From the NCBI RefSeq assembly GCF_023721835.1, contig NZ_JAMKFE010000008.1, positions 124,001 through 188,000 on the forward strand: a stretch of 64,000 nucleotides of DNA. The letters run 5' to 3'. How positions within the stretch are numbered: position 1 is the stretch's first letter; each line of letters opens with the position of its first letter. Source of the stretch: Caldimonas mangrovi. Lineage in GTDB: Bacteria; Pseudomonadota; Gammaproteobacteria; Burkholderiales; Burkholderiaceae_C. The notes beneath the pieces were generated by a model that was not told the DNA's origin, did not search any database, and saw nothing but the letters and a program-made list of their open reading frames with translations. The position numbers and the translations under genes are program-made. Positions 34,066 to 42,867 of this stretch are shown here, piece by piece.

Positions 34066-34826
34066 GCATCAAGACTGCCGTGATGAACGGCGTGCAGACC
34101 ATCGAGATCGCACGCCCCGAGAAGAAGAACGCGCTGACCGCCGCGATGTACCAGTCGATGGGCGACGCGTTGAAGGCGGCGCAGAGCGATGCCTCGGTGC
34201 GCGCCGTGCTGTTCACCGGACAGCCCGGCATCTTCACGTCCGGCAATGACCTCGAGGACTTCATGCAGCGCCCGCCGCAGGGCGGCGACTCGCCGGTGTT
34301 CCAGTTCATGCAGGCGCTTCTTGCCTGCGACAAGCCGGTGGTCGTGGCCGTCACCGGCGCCGCGATCGGCATCGGCACGACGATGCTGATGCACTGCGAC
34401 CTGGTCTACGCGTCCGACGAGGCGCGCTTCGCGATGCCGTTCACGAGCCTCGGCCTGGTCGCCGAGTTCGCCTCCAGCCTGCTGGTGCCGATGCACGCCG
34501 GCTATGTGAAGGCCGCCGAGAAGCTGCTGCTCGGCGACCCCTTCGGCGCCGAGGAGGCGCAGGAAATGCGGCTCGTCAACGCCATCCTGCCGGCCGGCGA
34601 GGTCGTCAATCATGCGCGTCGCATCGCCGAGCGCTTCAACATGCTGCCGCCGGCTGCCGTGCGCGAGACCAAGAAACTGATGCGCCGCGGCCAGGCCAAG
34701 CTGGTGCAGGAGACCATCGGCGTCGAAGGCGAGATCTTCGCCCAGCGCCTGCGCAGCCCCGAGGCGCGCGAGGCGTTCCAGGCCTTCTTCGACAAGCGCA
34801 AGCCCGACTTCTCGAAGTTCGAGTAA
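34062..34826 (+). CDS. enoyl-CoA hydratase/isomerase family protein
   Basis: Crotonase-fold enzyme of 254 residues acting on an enoyl-CoA. Family segments: ARPEKKNALTAAMYQSMGDA, the first oxyanion loop in GIFTSGNDLEDFMQRP, and the second in VVVAVTGAAIGIGTTMLMHC. The region FTSLGLVAEFASSLLVP resembles the delta3,delta2-enoyl-CoA isomerase (PCI) branch more than the hydratase glutamate pair, so isomerase activity is at least as likely. It ends KPDFSKFE. Start overlaps the hydrolase stop (ATGA). CAGGAGACAG precedes it. Probably an auxiliary beta-oxidation enzyme linked to the adjacent operon. Confidence 0.88.
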   Translation: MSIKTAVMNGVQTIEIARPEKKNALTAAMYQSMGDALKAAQSDASVRAVLFTGQPGIFTSGNDLEDFMQRPPQGGDSPVFQFMQALLACDKPVVVAVTGAAIGIGTTMLMHCDLVYASDEARFAMPFTSLGLVAEFASSLLVPMHAGYVKAAEKLLLGDPFGAEEAQEMRLVNAILPAGEVVNHARRIAERFNMLPPAAVRETKKLMRRGQAKLVQETIGVEGEIFAQRLRSPEAREAFQAFFDKRKPDFSKFE

Positions 34827-34848
34827 GCGGCTCGTCGACCGGCACACC

Positions 34849-35637
34849 GTGTGGGGCTTCACCAAGCTGACGCTGTCGCCGTTGCTGGCGGCGCAGGGCC
34901 TGCGCACGCGCAGGCGGGCGCTGGAGTTGCCCGAGGCGGGCGGCCCGCGTGAAGGTGTCGTGGGCGAGGTCGACGCCGCTGCGCTGCGCCTGCTGATCCT
35001 CGGCGATTCCTCTGCCGCAGGCGTCGGGGCGCCGACACAGAGCGAGGCGCTGGCCGGGCAGCTGTCACGCGAGCTGGCGCAGCGGACCGGGCAGGCAGTG
35101 GCCTGGCAGCTGATCGCGCGGACCGGCCTTACGACCCATGGCGCACTCACCTGGGTGCAGGCAGAGCCGCCGCGGCCGTGCGACGTCGTGGTGACCGTGC
35201 TCGGCGTCAACGACGTGCTCGCACAGGTGCCGCCGGCGCGCGCCGTCGGCGACCGCGAGGCGCTGTGGTCCTTGCTGCGCGAGCGCTGTGCGCCGCGGCT
35301 GTTCGTCTGGACGGCGGCGCCGCCGCTTGAACACTTTCCGCTGCTGCCGTGGCCCTTGCGCAGCGTGCTCGGCAACGACGCACGGCAGATCAACCGGGCG
35401 CAAGCGCAGTGGGCCGTGCAGCGCGGCATCGTGCACCTCGAACTGCCGAGCGAACTCGCCGACGGGCAACTGGCCGTCTCCGAGATGGCCGAGGACGGCT
35501 TTCACCCCGCTCCCGCGTTGTATGCCCGCTGGGCGGGGCATCTTGCGACCCTGATCGTGCAGCGTGCAGCGGCGGCTCGCGCGCCGGCCGCCGCGGCCCT
35601 GCATCTGCCGACAACCGCCTGGGCGCAACGCCGCTGA
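34849..35637 (+). CDS. SGNH/GDSL hydrolase
   Basis: Esterase or lipase-like protein of the SGNH family, 262 residues. Block I is LLILGDSSAAGVG with the nucleophilic serine, block III reads VTVLGVNDVL, and block V DGFHPAPALY provides the aspartate-histidine pair. There is a short basic N-terminal segment but no typical signal peptide. It starts at a GTG, 22 bases after the hydratase stop, without a strong ribosome site. The substrate is unknown; an acyl ester is plausible given the neighbours. Ends 14 bases before the convergent debranching-enzyme gene. Confidence 0.82.
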   Translation: MWGFTKLTLSPLLAAQGLRTRRRALELPEAGGPREGVVGEVDAAALRLLILGDSSAAGVGAPTQSEALAGQLSRELAQRTGQAVAWQLIARTGLTTHGALTWVQAEPPRPCDVVVTVLGVNDVLAQVPPARAVGDREALWSLLRERCAPRLFVWTAAPPLEHFPLLPWPLRSVLGNDARQINRAQAQWAVQRGIVHLELPSELADGQLAVSEMAEDGFHPAPALYARWAGHLATLIVQRAAAARAPAAAALHLPTTAWAQRR

Positions 35638-35651
35638 CCCACGCGGTCCGC

Positions 35652-37805
35652 TCAGACCGCGGCGCGCACTGCCACGTCGCCGCTCTTGCGCATGACTTCG
35701 ATGCCGACGTTGTTGTCGTAGCGCTGCAGCAGCAGGTCGACGAAGCCATCGCCGACGGCGAGCTGACGGATTCTCAGCCAGTCAATGAAGCGTGGCAGCC
35801 GCGCCGAGGTGAAATTCACCTCGCGGCGTTCCGCGTTGATTCCCAGCCCCAGGCAGGCTTGCACCATACCGAACACGGCCGCTGCCGCCCACGCCTGCGG
35901 CGAGCAGGCCACCGGGTACAAGGTCGGCCCTTCGGACGGCCGCCGCGGGAAGCCGCAGAAGAGTTCGGGCAACCGATGCTGACCGAAGTACAGGCTGGCG
36001 TCGAACAGGCCGGTCAGCACCTCGAGCGCCGCGGCGGTGTGCCCGTAGCGCGCCATGCCACCGGCGATCAGCGCGTTGTCGTGCGGCCAGATCGAGCCGT
36101 TGTGGTACGACATCGGGTTGTAGCGCGCCTGCCCGCCCGCGACGGTGCGTATGCCCCAGCCGGAATTGAAGTCGGGCTGCAGAAAGCGCTGCGCCATGCG
36201 GGCGGCATGTTCGGGCGATGCGATGCCGCTCCACAGCGCGTGGCCGGCATTCGACGTCGCGATGCGGCACGGCTGCTTGTGTCCGTCGAGTGCCAGCGCA
36301 TAGACGCCGAGGTCGTCGCACCAGAACTGCTGCTGGAAGCGCTCCTTGAGTTCAACGGCCTCGTGCCGCAACCGTTCGGCCAGCGGGCCGTCGCCCATCA
36401 TCACCGCGAGGTCGGCGGCACGCAGCTTGGCTTCGTAGACATAGCCCTGCACCTCGCACAGCGCAATGGGCGCCTCTGCCGACCGGCCGTCGGCATGGAA
36501 CACCGAGTCGTGCGAGTCCTTCCAGCCCTGCTGAGCGAGGCCGTCCTTGCTGCGCCGCGCATACTCCACGAACCCGTCGCCGTCGCGGTCGCCGTACTGG
36601 TCGATCCATTGCAGTGCGAGCACGACGTTCGGCCAGATCGAGCGCACGAAGCCGGTGTCGCCGGTGCGCTCGTGGTAGGCCCCCGCCAGTGCGACGAACA
36701 GCGGCGTGGCGTCGACGGTGCCGTAGTACCGGCCGAACGGCACTTCCTGCGTGTTGGCCATTTCGCATTTGCGCGCCTCGTGCAGGATCTTGCCCGGCTC
36801 GGCATCGCGCTCGGCGTCCTCGCCGGTGGCCTGTGTGGCGGCCAGGAAGGCGAGCACGCCCTTGGCGAGCGAGGGGTCGATCCACAGCTGCTCGTACGCC
36901 GTCAGGATGCCGTCGCGCCCGAAGGTCGTGGAGTACCACGGTACGCCAGCGTACGGGTAGGGCCCGGTGTCGAGCGAGGTGGTGAGCATCGCGAGGTCCG
37001 AGGCCGAGCGCTTGAACCACAGGTTCACCAGCGGGTTCGAGGATTCGATCGAGCAATTGCGCAGCGTCGCGGCATGGCGTGCCTCGGCGTTGTCGCGAAA
37101 GGCGGTGTCGTAGCGCAGCTGCTGGGGACTGACGTCGTCCTGTTCGCAGCCCGCCGTGCAATAGAAATGGCCTTCTTCCTTCGGGTGCAGCTCGACATCG
37201 AACTCGGCCTCGCGGGCGTTGATGACGTCGGGGGGCGGGCTGAAGTGCAGGCGCGTGCGCCGAACGCGTCCGTCGAGACCACGATAGCCGATCAACACTT
37301 CGTCGCTGTCGATCTGCTCGGGCAGGCGCTCGCCGCGCTGCCTGCGCTCCATGCCGCGCACTTCGAACAGGTCGACGAAATCGGCATCGAATTGCAGCGT
37401 GAGCCGCAGGCGGGCTGCTTCGTCGCCGTGGTTGGTCAGGCGGATGTGCTCGTAGCAGACACCCCGCCACAGCAGCTTGGCGCGGAAAATGTGGACCGTG
37501 CCTTTCAGCACGGCGTGCCGGGGGAGATCGGGATTCATCAGCTCGACGATGAGCAGGCTGTTGTCCTCCTTCACGGCCGAGCCGAGGAACATCGGCCGTA
37601 CGCCGTCCATCAGCAGTTCGAGGTGCGAGAGATAGCGGGTGTCCTCGTGATAGAGGCCCTGCTCGCCCTTGCCCAGCGCTTGCACGTCGCCGTAGCGGTC
37701 GAGCAGCACGAAGGTCTCGTCGTGCTTGAGCACGTGCGGGTTCTCGTCGGAACGGGCGGCGTGGGCCGCGACGTACCATTTGTCTCCGACGCGGATCTTG
37801 TCCAT
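35652..37805 (-). CDS. glycogen-debranching-like amylo-alpha-1,6-glucosidase
   Basis: Cytosolic glycoside hydrolase of 717 residues. The N-terminal beta-rich glycogen-debranching N domain includes DETFVLLDRYGDVQALGKGE and YHEDTRYLSHLELLMDG. The C-terminal (alpha/alpha)6 barrel includes YAGVPWYSTTFGRDGILTAY, the segment NSGWGIRTVAGGQARYNPMS and YHNGSIWPHDNALIAGG, which carry the putative acid residues. The start at 37805 (MDKIRVGDKWYVAAHAARSD) has GAGGAG upstream; the frame is open further. It lies 97 bases downstream of a glycosyltransferase gene on the same strand. It could debranch or trim an alpha-glucan, or act on a smaller glucoside; no glycogen synthesis genes are nearby. Confidence 0.87.
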   Translation of the reverse strand: MDKIRVGDKWYVAAHAARSDENPHVLKHDETFVLLDRYGDVQALGKGEQGLYHEDTRYLSHLELLMDGVRPMFLGSAVKEDNSLLIVELMNPDLPRHAVLKGTVHIFRAKLLWRGVCYEHIRLTNHGDEAARLRLTLQFDADFVDLFEVRGMERRQRGERLPEQIDSDEVLIGYRGLDGRVRRTRLHFSPPPDVINAREAEFDVELHPKEEGHFYCTAGCEQDDVSPQQLRYDTAFRDNAEARHAATLRNCSIESSNPLVNLWFKRSASDLAMLTTSLDTGPYPYAGVPWYSTTFGRDGILTAYEQLWIDPSLAKGVLAFLAATQATGEDAERDAEPGKILHEARKCEMANTQEVPFGRYYGTVDATPLFVALAGAYHERTGDTGFVRSIWPNVVLALQWIDQYGDRDGDGFVEYARRSKDGLAQQGWKDSHDSVFHADGRSAEAPIALCEVQGYVYEAKLRAADLAVMMGDGPLAERLRHEAVELKERFQQQFWCDDLGVYALALDGHKQPCRIATSNAGHALWSGIASPEHAARMAQRFLQPDFNSGWGIRTVAGGQARYNPMSYHNGSIWPHDNALIAGGMARYGHTAAALEVLTGLFDASLYFGQHRLPELFCGFPRRPSEGPTLYPVACSPQAWAAAAVFGMVQACLGLGINAERREVNFTSARLPRFIDWLRIRQLAVGDGFVDLLLQRYDNNVGIEVMRKSGDVAVRAAV

Positions 37806-37902
37806 CAGCCTGGCTCCTCGCTTGTGGGGCGCGCCCGCCGGCCGGCGAGGTGGGACAACTGCAAGGGCCACCGCGCCCGGGCCAGAGTGCGCACGGGTCG
37901 GT

Positions 37903-38973
37903 TCACTGCGCCATTTCAGCAGGCATTGGCTGCCACGGGAGATTCGACCGCGTGCCGATCAGGGTCTGATAGACCTCGACATAGCGGGCCGCCATCGTGG
38001 CGGACGTGAAGCGCCGTTCGAACTCCTCGCGGCAGCGCCGCCGGTCGATGCGCCCGATGCTCCGTGCCGCTGCGACGGCCTCGTCCTGGTGCTCGACGAT
38101 GACACCGGTGATACCGTCGCGCATCACTTCGGGCACCGAGCCGCAGCGGTAGGCGACCACCGGTGTGCCGCAGGCGAACGCCTCGATCATCACCAGTCCG
38201 AAAGGCTCCGGCCAATCGATCGGGAACAGCAGCGCCCTTGCACGCCCGATGAAATCGTTCTTCTCGCATTCGCCGATCTCGCCGACGAACTCGACCAGCG
38301 GGTGCGCCAGCAGCGGCCGGATGTGGTGCTCGAAATACAGTTGGTCCGCCGTGTCGACCTTGGCGGCGATGCGCAGCCGGGTGTTGCAACGCACGGCAAT
38401 CTCGATGGCGCGGTCGAGCCGTTTCTCGGGCGAAACGCGGCCGATGAAGGCAAAGTAGTCGTCGGGTTGGGCGTGGAAGCGGTACAGGTCGCGCGGCAGG
38501 CCGTGGTGCACGGTGGCGCACCAGTTCGCCGACGGCATCGGCTTGCGCTGGCTGTCGGAGATGGAGACCAGGGGGTGCTCGGAAAAATGTCGATGCAAGG
38601 GAGGTAGATCCTGCAAGTCGAGCCGGCCGTGCAGGGTGGTCACGCAAGGCGCCGGGCACACGCGCGCCAGCGGATAGTGCAGGAAGTCGACGTGGAAATG
38701 GATGGCGTCGAAGGTGGCGGCACGCGAGAACACCTCGTCGAGCATCACGGTGTGCCATACCAACCATTCCGGCCGCCGCGGATCGAGGCGGATCGCTCGA
38801 TCGACCACCGGCACCAGTTCGGCGGCGGTCAGCGAATCGCCGCTGGCGAACAGCGTGACCTGATGGCCTTGGGCCACCAGCGCCTCGGTCAGGTAGGACA
38901 CGACCCTTTCGGTGCCGCCGTAGCCTTTCGGCGGCACACTTTCGAAAAGCGGTGCCACTTGCGCAATCTTCAT
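37903..38973 (-). CDS. glycosyltransferase family 4 protein
   Basis: GT-B-fold retaining glycosyltransferase, 356 residues. N-terminal domain: MKIAQVAPLFESVPPKGYGG, TERVVSYLTEALVAQGHQV. C-terminal nucleotide-sugar domain: FIGRVSPEKRLDRAIEIAVR, and FGLVMIEAFACGTPVVAYRC, with the EX7E pattern continuing into GSVPEVM. It is upstream of, and on the same strand as, the debranching-like gene and the two may form an operon acting on a glucan or glucosylated metabolite. Donor and acceptor cannot be predicted. A perfect 8-bp-arm palindrome is 26 bases before its ATG. Confidence 0.87.
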   Translation of the reverse strand: MKIAQVAPLFESVPPKGYGGTERVVSYLTEALVAQGHQVTLFASGDSLTAAELVPVVDRAIRLDPRRPEWLVWHTVMLDEVFSRAATFDAIHFHVDFLHYPLARVCPAPCVTTLHGRLDLQDLPPLHRHFSEHPLVSISDSQRKPMPSANWCATVHHGLPRDLYRFHAQPDDYFAFIGRVSPEKRLDRAIEIAVRCNTRLRIAAKVDTADQLYFEHHIRPLLAHPLVEFVGEIGECEKNDFIGRARALLFPIDWPEPFGLVMIEAFACGTPVVAYRCGSVPEVMRDGITGVIVEHQDEAVAAARSIGRIDRRRCREEFERRFTSATMAARYVEVYQTLIGTRSNLPWQPMPAEMAQ

Positions 38974-38998
38974 CGGGAATCCTCCGTCTGCTTCAGGG

Positions 38999-39019
38999 GT
39001 ACCTGCTTTCTGCAGGTAC
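38999..39019. repeat. perfect inverted repeat before the glycosyltransferase gene
   Basis: GTACCTGC - TTTCT - GCAGGTAC: 8-bp arms without mismatch and a 5-base centre, 26 bases upstream of the glycosyltransferase ATG (minus strand) and 36 bases beyond the thioesterase stop. It could be an operator for the glycosyltransferase/debranching genes or a weak terminator for the thioesterase gene; no T-run follows. Confidence 0.55.
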
Positions 39020-39054
39020 GTACAGCAAACGACGTTCCCCGGTGAGGCGCGCTT

Positions 39055-39480
39055 TCAGCGGCCGGGCAGCACCCTCGGCTTGCCGTCGCCGTCGATGGCG
39101 ACGTAGGTCAGGTTGGCCTCGGTGACCTTCACGACGCGCAGGTCGGCCGGGTTGCGCTCGGCATAGACCTCCACGTGCACCGTGATCGACGTGCGGCCGA
39201 CGCGCTCGACCCGGGCGTAGAAGGACAGCAGGTCCCCCACCGACACCGGCTGCTTGAAGACGAACTGGTTGACCGACACGGTGGCGATACGGCCCTTGGC
39301 GAGGCGGGCAGGCAGCACCGAGCCGGCCAGGTCCACTTGGGCCATGATCCAGCCACCGAAAATATCGCCGTTGGCATTGGCGTCGGCCGGCATCGGCAAG
39401 ACTCGCAACGCGAGCTCCATGTCCTTGGGCAAACTCACGGGTGTGTCGGGACCTGGATCGGGGCTTGATTCGTCGGCCAT
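39055..39480 (-). CDS. acyl-CoA thioesterase, YciA type
   Basis: Hot-dog-fold thioesterase hydrolysing short to medium acyl-CoAs, 141 residues. The family signature is in ADANANGDIFGGWIMAQVDL, with AGSVLPARLAKGRIATVSVN following, then FVFKQPVSVGDLLSFYARVE. It has a 20-residue polar N-terminal extension rich in proline and acidic residues. GGAG three bases before the ATG supports the start. Divergent from the Atm1-type transporter gene, 45 bases apart. Confidence 0.88.
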   Translation of the reverse strand: MADESSPDPGPDTPVSLPKDMELALRVLPMPADANANGDIFGGWIMAQVDLAGSVLPARLAKGRIATVSVNQFVFKQPVSVGDLLSFYARVERVGRTSITVHVEVYAERNPADLRVVKVTEANLTYVAIDGDGKPRVLPGR

Positions 39481-39525
39481 GGGCTCCACTTTGATGAAAA
39501 CACTCGAACCACGAGATTGTCCACG

Positions 39526-41346
39526 ATGCGCCGTGTTGCCTTGAGCCTGCCCGAACCCGCGGCGCAGGACGCCTCCGTCATGCCCGTCCCCCGCTCGGAC
39601 TGGGCCACGCTGCGGCGTTTGCTGCCTTACCTGTGGGAATACCGCGGCCGGGTGATCGTGGCGCTGGCCTTCCTGGTCGCGGCCAAGCTCGCCAACGTCA
39701 GCGTGCCGCTGCTGCTGAAGCAACTGGTCGACAGCCTGTCGATCGGCCCCGGTGACGCCCGTGCACTGATGGTCGTGCCGGTCGGTCTGCTGCTGGCCTA
39801 CGGCGGCCTGCGGCTGTCGACCTCGCTGTTCACCGAGTTGCGCGAGCTGGTGTTCGCGAAGGCCACCGAGGGCGCAGCGCGCAGCATCTCGCTGCAGGTG
39901 TTCCGGCACCTGCATTCGCTGAGCCTGCGCTTTCACCTGGAACGCCAGACCGGCGGCATGACCCGCGATATCGAGCGCGGCACCCGGGGTGTGCATTCGC
40001 TGATCTCGTATTCGCTCTACAGCATCTTCCCGACCCTCGTCGAGGTCGGCCTCGTGCTGACGCTGCTGGGCGTGAAGTTCGACGCCTGGTTTGCCTGGAT
40101 CACGGTTGCGGCACTGGTGATCTACATCGTCTTCACGATCTCGGTGACGGAATGGCGCACCAAGTTCCGCAAGGTGATGAACGAGCTCGACTCGAATGCC
40201 CACACCAAGGCGATCGACTCGCTGCTGAACTATGAGACCGTCAAGTACTTCAGCAATGAGGACTATGAGGCGGTCCGCTATAACGAAAGCCTCGAGCGGT
40301 TGCGCCGCGCCAAGCTGAAGTCGCAATCGACGCTGTCGCTGCTGAACACCGGGCAGCAGTTGATCATCGCGACCGCGCTGATCGCGATGCTGTGGCGGGC
40401 GACGCAGGGTGTCGTGTCCGGCACGATGACGCTCGGCGACCTGGTGATGGTCAATGCCTTCATGATCCAGCTCTACATTCCGTTGAACTTCCTCGGCGTG
40501 ATCTACCGCGAGTTGAAGCAGGCGCTGACCGACCTGGAGAAGATGTTCACACTGATGGAGCGCGAGCGCGAGGTCGACGACGCGCCGGGCGCGCCGGAAT
40601 TGCAGGTGCCGCACGGCGTGGTGCGCTTCGAGCGCGTGAGCTTCGGCTACGACGCCAACCGGGCGATCCTGCAGGACGTCAGCTTCGAGATCCCGGCGGG
40701 CCGCAAGGTGGCGGTCGTGGGGCCGTCAGGCGCCGGCAAATCGACGCTGGCGCGGCTGATGTTCCGCTTCTACGACGTGACGGACGGGCGCATCACCATC
40801 GACGGCCGGGATATCCGCGAAGTCACGCAGTCGAGCCTGCGGCGCAACATCGGCATCGTTCCGCAGGACACCGTGCTGTTCAACGACACCGTCGAATACA
40901 ACATCGCCTATGGCCGGCCGGGCGCGACGCGCGGCGAAGTGGAGGCGGCGGCCCGGGCGGCTCACATCCACCAGTTCATCACCTCCACGCCGAAGGGCTA
41001 TGACACGATGGTCGGCGAGCGGGGCCTGAAGCTGTCGGGAGGCGAGAAGCAGCGTGTCGCGATCGCACGCACGCTGCTGAAGAATCCGCCGATCCTGATC
41101 TTCGACGAGGCGACCTCGGCGCTGGACTCGGCCAACGAGCGCGCGATCCAGGCCGAACTCGCCTCTGCGGCGCGCAACAAGACGGCTTTGGTGATCGCGC
41201 ATCGGCTGTCGACCGTGGTCGACGCACACGAGATCCTGGTGATGGAGACCGGCCGCATCATCGAACGCGGCACGCATGCTCAACTGCTGGCCCAGGGCGG
41301 GCGCTATGCACAGATGTGGGCGCTGCAGCAAAGCGGCAGCGAGTGA
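39526..41346 (+). CDS. Atm1/HMT1-type ABC transporter, fused permease-ATPase
   Basis: Homodimeric ABC exporter of 606 residues in the Atm1 (ABCB7) class, which in bacteria exports glutathione conjugates, glutathione polysulfides or metal-thiol complexes. Six membrane helices occupy residues 30-320; LLNYETVKYFSNEDYEAVRY and NTGQQLIIATALIAMLWRAT are hallmarks of this class and include glutathione-contact residues. The ATPase domain has Walker A GPSGAGKST, signature LSGGEKQR and Walker B ILIFDEATSALD. Start: ATG at 39526 preferred; a TTG lies 9 bases earlier. It has no clear partner gene. Its role in iron-sulfur or heavy-metal homeostasis is inferred from the class. Confidence 0.9.
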   Translation: MRRVALSLPEPAAQDASVMPVPRSDWATLRRLLPYLWEYRGRVIVALAFLVAAKLANVSVPLLLKQLVDSLSIGPGDARALMVVPVGLLLAYGGLRLSTSLFTELRELVFAKATEGAARSISLQVFRHLHSLSLRFHLERQTGGMTRDIERGTRGVHSLISYSLYSIFPTLVEVGLVLTLLGVKFDAWFAWITVAALVIYIVFTISVTEWRTKFRKVMNELDSNAHTKAIDSLLNYETVKYFSNEDYEAVRYNESLERLRRAKLKSQSTLSLLNTGQQLIIATALIAMLWRATQGVVSGTMTLGDLVMVNAFMIQLYIPLNFLGVIYRELKQALTDLEKMFTLMEREREVDDAPGAPELQVPHGVVRFERVSFGYDANRAILQDVSFEIPAGRKVAVVGPSGAGKSTLARLMFRFYDVTDGRITIDGRDIREVTQSSLRRNIGIVPQDTVLFNDTVEYNIAYGRPGATRGEVEAAARAAHIHQFITSTPKGYDTMVGERGLKLSGGEKQRVAIARTLLKNPPILIFDEATSALDSANERAIQAELASAARNKTALVIAHRLSTVVDAHEILVMETGRIIERGTHAQLLAQGGRYAQMWALQQSGSE

Positions 41347-41365
41347 CGGGACGAGCCGCTCGGGT

Positions 41366-41545
41366 TCAGGCTTCGCCCGAGGGGGGCCGCTCCTGGGTTG
41401 CGTCGCCGGCCTGGCCTTCCGGCGCGTCGCCGGGTTGAGGCGCATCGCTGCGGTGCTCCGTCTTGCGCTTCAGCTTCTCTTCCTTTTTGCGCTTCTTGGC
41501 GAGTTCGCGTTGGCGTTTTTCATAAGAGTAATTCGGGGTGGCCAA
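41366..41545 (-). CDS. lysine-rich small conserved protein, TTG start
   Basis: A 59-residue protein beginning ATPNYSYEKRQRELAKKRKK followed by EEKLKRKTEHR and an acidic, proline-rich tail. The lysine/arginine-rich helix is a probable coiled segment or nucleic-acid binding stretch. Small proteins with this opening recur in Burkholderiales and have no known function. The start is a TTG: AAAGGA lies 8 bases before it, and upstream codons (to an ATG at 41605) would run through a large palindrome, which is unlikely to be coding. It lies 19 bases after the convergent transporter stop and is divergent from yaeQ. Confidence 0.75.
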   Translation of the reverse strand: MATPNYSYEKRQRELAKKRKKEEKLKRKTEHRSDAPQPGDAPEGQAGDATQERPPSGEA

Positions 41546-41583
41546 AGGCTGGTCCTTTCGATCTCGCACGCGGGCGAACTGCG

Positions 41584-41623
41584 AAGGGGTGTATCGACCG
41601 GGCATGCCCGGTCGACACCCCTT
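41584..41623. repeat. bulged palindrome between the lysine-rich gene and yaeQ
   Basis: AAGGGGTGT, a 2-base bulge AT, CGACCGGG, centre CATG, then CCCGGTCG and ACACCCCTT: 17-bp arms interrupted only by the bulge. A second hairpin CACCCC-TTCC-GGGGTG at 41616-41631 shares its right arm, so the two cannot form together. They lie in the 140-bp divergent spacer, upstream of both genes. Confidence 0.7.
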
Positions 41624-41685
41624 CCGGGGTGAGTAACACGCCCATCCTACCCCCGGCCCGGCAGCTTGTGGGAGACTGCCGCCCC

Positions 41686-42228
41686 ATGGCGCTCAAATCC
41701 ACGATATTCAAGGTCGACCTGCAGGTGGCGGACATGGACCGCCACTACTACGGCGACCATTCCCTGACGATCGCCCGTCATCCTTCGGAGAACGACGAAC
41801 GGATGATGGCGCGGGTGCTCGCCTTCGCGCTGTTCGCTCAGGAAGGCCTGGCCTTCGGCAATGGACTCAGCACCAACGACGAACCCGACATCTGGAAGCG
41901 TGACCTGACCGGCGACGTGGAGTTGTGGATCGACGTCGGCCAGCCTGACGAAAAGCTCATCCGCAAGGCCAGTCATCGTTCGAAGGCCGTGGTGGTGCTC
42001 AGTTTCGGACGCGTGGGCGAGGTCTGGTGGTCGCAGAACCGCGGGCCACTGGAACGGCTGTCGAATCTGCGGGTGCTGCATCTGCCGGCCGAGGCCGTGG
42101 AGCAACTCGTCGGCCTGGTGCAACGCACGATGCGCCTGCAATGCACGGTACAGGACGGCCAGATCTGGCTCGGGGACACCGAGCAGAGCGTGCAGCTGGA
42201 AGTCGCGACCTGGAAGCAGCCCTCGTAG
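41686..42228 (+). CDS. yaeQ: YaeQ family protein
   Basis: Small soluble protein of the YaeQ family (180 residues), a PD-(D/E)XK-like fold of unsettled function; the E. coli homologue was linked to suppression of an rfaH haemolysin defect. Family segments: MALKSTIFKVDLQVADMDRH, YYGDHSLTIARHPSENDERM, DEPDIWKRDLTGDVELWIDV and GQPDEKLIRKASHRSKAVVV, which hold the conserved D/E/K residues. Start at 41686; an in-frame reading upstream extends across the palindrome and is not credible. Ends 8 bases before the convergent msrQ stop. Confidence 0.92.
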   Translation: MALKSTIFKVDLQVADMDRHYYGDHSLTIARHPSENDERMMARVLAFALFAQEGLAFGNGLSTNDEPDIWKRDLTGDVELWIDVGQPDEKLIRKASHRSKAVVVLSFGRVGEVWWSQNRGPLERLSNLRVLHLPAEAVEQLVGLVQRTMRLQCTVQDGQIWLGDTEQSVQLEVATWKQPS

Positions 42229-42235
42229 CGCCGCG

Positions 42236-42856
42236 TCAGGCGCGCTGCAGCCCTTGCTGCCGGTCGCGCAGCCTGCGCATCAGGCGCCAGCCGAGCAGCA
42301 CGCCGAGGACGGCTGCATAGACCGCCACCTCGGCAAAGTCGTTCTTGCCCGAGCGCATCCAGAAGAAATGGAGCAGCCCCAGGCACGCCACGGCGTAGAC
42401 CAGCCGATGCAGCCGTTGCCAGCGGGCAGCGCCGAACGCCTTGATGGCCCGGTTGAACGACGTGGCGGCCAGCGGCGACATCAGCACCAGCGCCGCGAAG
42501 CCGACCAGGATGAAGGGCCGTTTCGCGATGTCGCGGGCGATGTCGTCGAGGTAGAAGCCCATGTCGAACCATGCGTAGGCCAGCAGGTGCAGCAGGCCGT
42601 AGAAAAACGCGTACAAGCCCAGCATGCGGCGAAAGCGCGCCAGCGCGTGCCAGCCGGTCCAGGTGCGCAGCGGCGTGACGGCGAGGGTGAGGCACAGCAG
42701 GCGCAGCGTCCAGTCGCCCAGAGAGCGGATCAAGGCCTCGGCCGGGTTGGCACCGAGCGTGTCGGCCACCGCGCCGTAGAACAGGCTGGCGAACGGCAGC
42801 AGGCACGCCAGGAACACCAGCGGTTTGGCGGCAGGGTGCAGCAGCAAGGCTTTCAC
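42236..42856 (-). CDS. msrQ: MsrQ, heme-binding membrane partner of MsrP
   Basis: Inner-membrane b-type heme protein that passes electrons from the quinone pool or flavin to MsrP for repair of oxidised methionine in the periplasm. The 206-residue protein has about six hydrophobic helices; histidines in WHALARFRRMLG, GLLHLLAYAW and WQRLHRLVYAVACLG and LHFFWM are the likely heme ligands. The start is a GTG (KALLLHPAAKPLVFL) 11 bases after the msrP stop, with only a weak ribosome site; translational coupling with msrP is likely. Earlier in-frame starts lie within msrP. Confidence 0.9.
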   Translation of the reverse strand: MKALLLHPAAKPLVFLACLLPFASLFYGAVADTLGANPAEALIRSLGDWTLRLLCLTLAVTPLRTWTGWHALARFRRMLGLYAFFYGLLHLLAYAWFDMGFYLDDIARDIAKRPFILVGFAALVLMSPLAATSFNRAIKAFGAARWQRLHRLVYAVACLGLLHFFWMRSGKNDFAEVAVYAAVLGVLLGWRLMRRLRDRQQGLQRA

Positions 42857-42867
42857 GTCGCCGAGTC

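Noticed and set aside
41546..41605. N-terminal extension of the lysine-rich protein to the ATG at 41605
   Set aside because: The extension would be translated through a 17-bp-arm palindrome, and AAAGGA lies before the TTG instead.
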